From QAMX01 sp964515055 (GTDB lineage Bacteria > Bacillota > Clostridia > Oscillospirales > QAMX01), in assembly GCA_964515055.1 (NCBI GenBank), contig CAZEUG010000008.1, forward strand, positions 1 to 64,000: DNA of 64,000 nucleotides, in the 5' to 3' direction. The notes under the pieces were generated by a model. It did no database searches. It saw only the letters and a list, made by a program, of their open reading frames with translations, and had not been told where the DNA came from. Of this stretch, positions 59,697 through 64,000 are shown piece after piece (the stretch's first letter is position 1; each line of letters starts with the position of its first letter). Both the position numbers and the translations under genes were made by a program.

Positions 59697-60923
59697 ATGA
59701 ATCAAACGACCCTCCGACGATTGAGCCTTTTGCTGATCGCACTGCTCCTTGTCTGCTCCGCCTGTACTGCACCGACAGAACCGGCCGAATCCGCAACGAC
59801 ACCCCCCACACCGACTGCGACTACCCTGGAACCGCCCACATCCGCCCTGCCGGAGACGACATCCACGGCGCCCATCCCAACTGAACCGGCCACACCGGCT
59901 ACAACTGAACCGACGACGCCCACTACGACAACAATACCGGCAACGGAACCCCCGGCGACCACACTCGACCTGTATGCGCTGGAATGGACGCCGCCGATGG
60001 ATACCAACGCAGTCGAACCGCTGAAAATTCGCACCTATGACGGGTTCCATCAGCCATGTCACCCGAAAGTGCTGTATTTTGCAAACAAATGGAACGGATA
60101 CCATTACTGGATGGCCTATACGCCGTATCCGTATTGCGCCGACCTGTACGAAAATCCGTGCCTGGCCGTCTCCGATGACGGCGTGAACTGGACGGAACCG
60201 GTTGGCATCCGGAACCCTGTGACCGGTGTTCCGCCAACGCACGAAAACAGCGCGCACTACTCCGACCCGCACCTGCTGATGAACGGCGAGATCATGGAGC
60301 TCTGGTTCCGCTATAACCCGTCCTATAGCGATGGGGTCAATGCCGACTCCAATGAGGGAATCATTCTAAGGACGTGCTCCACAGACGGCATTCACTGGAC
60401 AGAACCGGAACAGCTGTATCAGAACCGCGCCATCCTGGACCCTGTACTCAGCCCGATTGTGATGCTGTCGGACGGCGTCTATACCATGTGGTACGCCCGG
60501 CGTGACGGCTGCCTGTACCGAACGCAGTCGGAGGATGCCCACACATGGACAACGCCGGAAAAAACCGATCTGGTTGCACCGAACAGCCGCATCTGGCATC
60601 AGGATATGATTCAAACCGACCTGGGCTATGAAATCGTTTTCTGCGCCCGGCCAGGGGGGACGCAATCCAACCTGCATGGCCTGTCTTTGTATTACGCCGC
60701 CAGCACCGACGGAATGCACTTTACAGAACCGGTGCTGATCGTGTCCCCGCGCACGGGGACGGATGCCTTTGACAATGCATCCATTTATCGGGCATCCATC
60801 CTGAAAACAGACGGCTTCTACCGAATCTATTACAGCTCCATGAGCGAACGCTATGTCTGGAACATCAGCCTCTGCGAAGGGGCAAGCATCTCAGAACTCA
60901 AAGGTATGGGAATCGAACCGTAG
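59697..60923 (+). CDS. Beta-propeller lipoprotein (glycosidase/sialidase-like)
   Basis: 408 residues. Lipobox CSAC (Cys23), then a Thr/Pro-rich tether (about 25-92), then a propeller with repeated S-D-G-x-x-W-T-E-P motifs (SDDGVNWTEP, STDGIHWTEP, SEDAHTWTTP, STDGMHFTEP) as in Asp-box/BNR and GH43-like folds. Function unknown; context suggests glycan binding or cleavage together with the phosphodiester glycosidase. The same tether style in both proteins suggests they face the same wall layer. Confidence 0.78.
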   Translation: MNQTTLRRLSLLLIALLLVCSACTAPTEPAESATTPPTPTATTLEPPTSALPETTSTAPIPTEPATPATTEPTTPTTTTIPATEPPATTLDLYALEWTPPMDTNAVEPLKIRTYDGFHQPCHPKVLYFANKWNGYHYWMAYTPYPYCADLYENPCLAVSDDGVNWTEPVGIRNPVTGVPPTHENSAHYSDPHLLMNGEIMELWFRYNPSYSDGVNADSNEGIILRTCSTDGIHWTEPEQLYQNRAILDPVLSPIVMLSDGVYTMWYARRDGCLYRTQSEDAHTWTTPEKTDLVAPNSRIWHQDMIQTDLGYEIVFCARPGGTQSNLHGLSLYYAASTDGMHFTEPVLIVSPRTGTDAFDNASIYRASILKTDGFYRIYYSSMSERYVWNISLCEGASISELKGMGIEP

Positions 60924-60960
60924 AACGGACAGCACCATACATGGCCAGAAGGAGGCAAAT

Positions 60961-62271
60961 ATGGCATATACCGGCAGAAAACTGATCATCATCTCCCACG
61001 ATGCACTCGTTGGAGAAGATCTGGAGACGCTCCGACAGACGGAACCCTTCCGAACGCTGATGGCGGAAGGTGCACAGGTTGGTGCGCTGCGCTCCATCTA
61101 TCCGACCGTCACATATCCGGCGCATACCTCGCTGATTACGGGCGTGTACCCGGAAAAGCACCGGGTCATCGCCAATGAACGCTACTCCATCGGAACGCAC
61201 GGCGCCCCCTGGAACTTTTTCCGCAAGGCCAACAAGGCCAAATCGCTGTTTACTGCCGCAAAACAGGCCGGACTGACGACAGCAGCCGTCTTCTGGCCGG
61301 TGACCGGTGCAGACCCGGATATCGACTACCTGATCGATGAATACTGGCCGCAGAATGATCAGGAGTCCTTCCATGACGCGCTGCTGCGCGCAGGCACCAC
61401 TGAAGAGGTCTACCAGACCGCGGTGGAGCCGAACCTGCATCTGCTGAGCCCGGATCACCTGCTCAAGCATCCGGAACTCGATCGCTTCATGGCAGCGGCC
61501 TCCTGTGCGATACTTGAAACGTTCAAACCGGATCTGCTGGTGATGCATCCGGCCAACATCGACACGGCGCGCCACCAGACCGGCCTCTTCAATGAGCGGG
61601 TGACAGAGGGTCTGTCCGTCGTCGCTGAGATCACGCAGCAGCTCATCGATGCAACCAAACGCGCCGGAACCTTTGACCAGACCGATTTTGTCATTCTCAG
61701 CGACCACGGCCAGCTGAACGTCGATCGCGTCGTCCAGCCCAACGTCGTCTTTGCCCAGAAGGGTCTGATTCAAGCCGATGCATCCGGCAAATTCCTGGAC
61801 TATCAGGCGTTCTGCCAGTCGTGCGGAATGTGCTCTTACGTCTATCTGAAAAATCCGTCCAACCTCGACGTCCGTGAACAGGTGGCCTCTGTTCTGGAGG
61901 AAATGCGCCAGACAGGCCGGTATGGCATTTCAGAAATCCTGACGCGGGATGAAGCCGCTCAGCGCGAACACCTGGACGGCGGCTTTTCGTTCGTCATCGA
62001 AACCGATGGCCACACCACGTTCGGCAATGCGTGGATGCCGCCTGAAACGTCACCCATGACCAACAGCGATTATCGCTTCGGCTTGGCGACCCATGGTTAC
62101 CTGCCAGACAAAGGCCCGCAGCCGGTGTTCATCGGCTGGGGCGCATCGTTCCAAAAAGGCGCCTATCTCGAAAAGGCAACGCTCGTAGATTGCGCACCGA
62201 CCTGCGCTGCACTGCTTGGCCTGGAAATGCCCTGGGCACAGGGACGCATTCTGCACGAACTGCTTGCATAA
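60961..62271 (+). CDS. Type I phosphodiesterase/nucleotide pyrophosphatase family
   Basis: 436 residues, alkaline-phosphatase superfamily. Nucleophile region SIYPTVTYPAHTSLITGVYP, metal ligands in ISHDAL, SDHGQ and the C-terminal THGYLPD. No signal peptide, so cytoplasmic. Hydrolyses phosphodiester or pyrophosphate bonds; could process products of the two upstream surface proteins. AAGGAGG lies 6 nt before the ATG. Confidence 0.87.
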   Translation: MAYTGRKLIIISHDALVGEDLETLRQTEPFRTLMAEGAQVGALRSIYPTVTYPAHTSLITGVYPEKHRVIANERYSIGTHGAPWNFFRKANKAKSLFTAAKQAGLTTAAVFWPVTGADPDIDYLIDEYWPQNDQESFHDALLRAGTTEEVYQTAVEPNLHLLSPDHLLKHPELDRFMAAASCAILETFKPDLLVMHPANIDTARHQTGLFNERVTEGLSVVAEITQQLIDATKRAGTFDQTDFVILSDHGQLNVDRVVQPNVVFAQKGLIQADASGKFLDYQAFCQSCGMCSYVYLKNPSNLDVREQVASVLEEMRQTGRYGISEILTRDEAAQREHLDGGFSFVIETDGHTTFGNAWMPPETSPMTNSDYRFGLATHGYLPDKGPQPVFIGWGASFQKGAYLEKATLVDCAPTCAALLGLEMPWAQGRILHELLA

Positions 62272-62339
62272 GGAACGACAAAAACGGAAAAGCTGATAGC
62301 GTATCCATCAAATTCAGATCAGAATGGAGTGGCTTCTCT

Positions 62340-62540
62340 GTGAGCTTTTTCGATCGGCTGACCCTGATTCTCGTCCTGATTGGCGCATTGAACTGGGGCA
62401 GCGTCGGGATTTTCAAATTTGACTTTGTCCAGGCGATCTGCGGTGAAATGTCAACCCTGACCCGTATCATCTTTGCTCTGGTCGGGATTTCCGGACTCTG
62501 GTGTATCTCACTGCTGTTTCGCGATGGCCGCAAGGACTGA
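62340..62540 (+). CDS. DUF378 small membrane protein
   Basis: 66 residues, two membrane segments. LTLILVLIGALNWGSVGIFKFD is the DUF378 (YuzA) signature, ending GISGLWCIS. GTG start with GGAG 10 nt upstream; a longer frame has no SD. Function unknown. A terminator follows. Confidence 0.85.
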   Translation: MSFFDRLTLILVLIGALNWGSVGIFKFDFVQAICGEMSTLTRIIFALVGISGLWCISLLFRDGRKD

Positions 62541-62560
62541 AACATCATTCCAACCGCACA

Positions 62561-62602
62561 GAAAGACGATATCCGGCACAAACCCGGATATCGTCTTTTT
62601 TT
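62561..62602 (+). terminator. Terminator after DUF378 gene
   Basis: AAAGACGATATCCGG / CCGGATATCGTCTTT stem with a seven-T run. Confidence 0.93.
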
Positions 62603-62666
62603 ACAGGACACCGACCACACGGAACAGGCCGGATGCGCGGTCGAACGGAATTCTTTTCGGGAACAG

Positions 62667-62695
62667 TGGCGCAAACAGCCGACTTGTGGTATAAT
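62667..62695 (+). promoter_or_regulatory. Extended -10 promoter
   Basis: Weak -35 TGGCGC (62667-62672), 17-bp spacer, extended -10 TGG and TATAAT at 62690-62695. Faces the gene at 62775. Confidence 0.6.
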
Positions 62696-62774
62696 GTTGA
62701 AAACAGCACAGAACCGTACAGACCCGGTCGAAGAAAACCGCTGTGTTTTTCTGGCTCACGAAAGGATGACTCTG

Positions 62775-64000
62775 ATGAATTTTATTCCGGATCACGCAAC
62801 ACCCTGCTATGACTATCTGTGTACCTGGAACATACAGGATCAGCTGGCTCGACAACTGAAATGGAACGACGCTGGCGCATCGGGGCAGCGGGACGCGCTG
62901 AACGATGCGATGCTCTTCAGCAACGATGCCTATCACCCACTAAACCAAACCTGCCGGAACGGCCTGATGCTCGTCATTGATGACGGTTGGGATGTCCCGA
63001 AGGGCACGGCGAATCTGCCGGGGACGCCCAATGTCTATGGCCGCTGTGACCCCGACACGGAAAAATTCCCGAATTACGGTGACACCCCGGCACAACGCCT
63101 GAAAACGCTGAGCCAGAAGGTGCTGGACAAGGGCTACTGCGGCCTTGGACTCTGGATTTCTCCGCAAATCAGCGGGGAGGACGCCAACCAACCGGAGACG
63201 CTGGAAACGGCACGGGCGTACTGGGCGGAGCGCGCTAAGTGGTGCGCCGAGGCCGGTATCCGGTACTGGAAAATCGACTGGGGGATTCACGGCCATTCTG
63301 TGCCATATCGAACCATGCTGACCGAGGTGCTGAAGCAGTACGCCCCGGATGTGATCGTCGAACACGCCGTCTCGCTGCCGCCGTTTACCGAGCTGGGCAA
63401 TCCGCCCTGGCGAAAACAGCAGACGGCAGAGATGCTTCCGATCAGCGATGTGGTGCGGCTGTATGACGTGATGGAACCGCTCGTCTCCTCCTCCATGCTG
63501 ATGCGCGCCGATGAAGCGCTGTCCGCAGCGTCGGACTATACCGCGAAATACGACGTAGCCGGGATTCTGAACGGGGAAGACTGCGCCTCCATCTGTGCAG
63601 CACTGGGCTTTGCCATCGGCATCATGATGGAAGACCCTGCAAACACCGGCTCGGAAGCGTGCATCCGCTGGCACCGCATTGCGCCGCCGTTTTCCATCTG
63701 GAACGGCGCATACCGCACGAGCGAAGAAATCCTGACCGATGCCTACTATTTCGAGGAGGATGCCGCATCGTGGGTGAAAACCAAGGGAAAAACCATGCAC
63801 GAAAGCGCACCGGCCGTGATGGCCAGAAACTGCGACCTGCCGCAGGTGGAAACAGACGGCGTCCGACCGTTTATCTGTGCGTCCAGACATCCGGAAACGG
63901 GTGCCTGCTGCATCGCCGCCATCAAGCGCACCGTCAATCAGCAGATCAACCAGCTGGCACCGGCCAATGTGACGTTCCATGTCGGCAGCGCTGACAGCCT
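62775..64000 (+). CDS. Clan GH-D-like glycoside hydrolase (partial)
   Basis: 408 codons before the window end. A TIM-barrel glycosidase: CTWNIQDQLARQL opening, LVIDDGWD, GLGLWISPQ and the nucleophile motif RYWKIDWG, typical of GH36/GH27-type (alpha-galactosidase superfamily) enzymes. No signal peptide, so probably cytoplasmic. AAAGGATG is the SD. The C-terminal part, probably a beta domain, is outside the window. Confidence 0.8.
   Translation, partial: MNFIPDHATPCYDYLCTWNIQDQLARQLKWNDAGASGQRDALNDAMLFSNDAYHPLNQTCRNGLMLVIDDGWDVPKGTANLPGTPNVYGRCDPDTEKFPNYGDTPAQRLKTLSQKVLDKGYCGLGLWISPQISGEDANQPETLETARAYWAERAKWCAEAGIRYWKIDWGIHGHSVPYRTMLTEVLKQYAPDVIVEHAVSLPPFTELGNPPWRKQQTAEMLPISDVVRLYDVMEPLVSSSMLMRADEALSAASDYTAKYDVAGILNGEDCASICAALGFAIGIMMEDPANTGSEACIRWHRIAPPFSIWNGAYRTSEEILTDAYYFEEDAASWVKTKGKTMHESAPAVMARNCDLPQVETDGVRPFICASRHPETGACCIAAIKRTVNQQINQLAPANVTFHVGSADS

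Overview
The window reads as chromosomal DNA of a GC-rich, endospore-forming, anaerobic, carbohydrate-degrading Clostridia (Bacillota). An Oscillospirales/Ruminococcaceae-like gut or rumen organism is my inference. Supporting evidence: sporulation and germination genes (dpaA/dpaB, gerW/ytfJ, a DacF-type carboxypeptidase, ypeB, spoIIR), an oxygen-sensitive class III ribonucleotide reductase, strong AGGAGG ribosome binding sites, lipobox lipoproteins, textbook sigma-A promoters with 17-18 bp spacers, and many secreted glycan-active proteins. I see no phage, insertion sequence or CRISPR array.

Layout. 1-910: start of a reverse-strand exported protein, then a long A-rich gene-free segment ending in a consensus promoter. 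911-4774: hexosamine/phosphatase operon (beta-helix acyltransferase-like protein, glmM, inositol-monophosphatase family, PAP2). 4878-6412: dipicolinate synthase dpaAB behind a sigma-K-like promoter. 6580-7530: uridine-kinase-like ATPase. 7558-16348: long housekeeping/sporulation operon gltX-glnS-M50 protease-scpA-scpB-DUF2953-gerW-dacF-rluB. 16454-16767: tRNA operon Met-Glu-Val. 16811-17765: a decayed cassette (hairpin/TTCAC repeats plus a broken four-helix-bundle gene), then a candidate small RNA with its own promoter and terminator. 17826-23557 (reverse): pssA-psd-PAP2-E2-like phospholipid cluster, then ypeB behind a perfect sigma-G promoter match, then a methyltransferase. 23813-24294: small unknown protein and tRNA-Arg.

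24486-27372: GH43 lipoprotein and small lipoprotein, followed by a VanZ remnant. 27823-28683 (reverse): stand-alone RNA polymerase alpha-CTD-like protein and an Lrp/AsnC regulator. 29076-34041 (reverse): GH51 arabinofuranosidase, HAD phosphatase, GNAT, and a class I lysyl-tRNA synthetase fused to a Trbp111-type domain. 34210-38250 (reverse): trxB, nrdD (fused to a glutaredoxin-like tail) and nrdG, controlled by a promoter flanked by a tandem NrdR-box pair. 38565-44130: deoxyinosine glycosylase, LTA-synthase-like enzyme, MATE pump, spoIIR, TraB/GumN lipoprotein.

44318-55795: carbohydrate locus with three tandem GH43-like lipoproteins (the third with altered catalytic motifs), then fucI, a ribulokinase-type FGGY kinase, an SDR, a PfkB kinase and 6-phosphogluconate dehydrogenase. 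Together with the GH51 and GH43 enzymes this suggests surface release of arabinose/fucose-type sugars and feeding into the pentose-phosphate pool. 55886-58154 (reverse): CorC/CNNM-type transporter and HAD hydrolase. 58325-64000: phosphodiester glycosidase, beta-propeller lipoprotein, type I phosphodiesterase, DUF378 protein and a clan GH-D-like glycosidase cut by the window end.

The least explained items are the candidate RNA with a 34-nt pyrimidine loop (17590-17764), the TTCAC/hairpin array beside the broken four-helix-bundle gene, the GH43-like triplet with a GH20b-like front domain, and the E2-like protein lacking the catalytic histidine.
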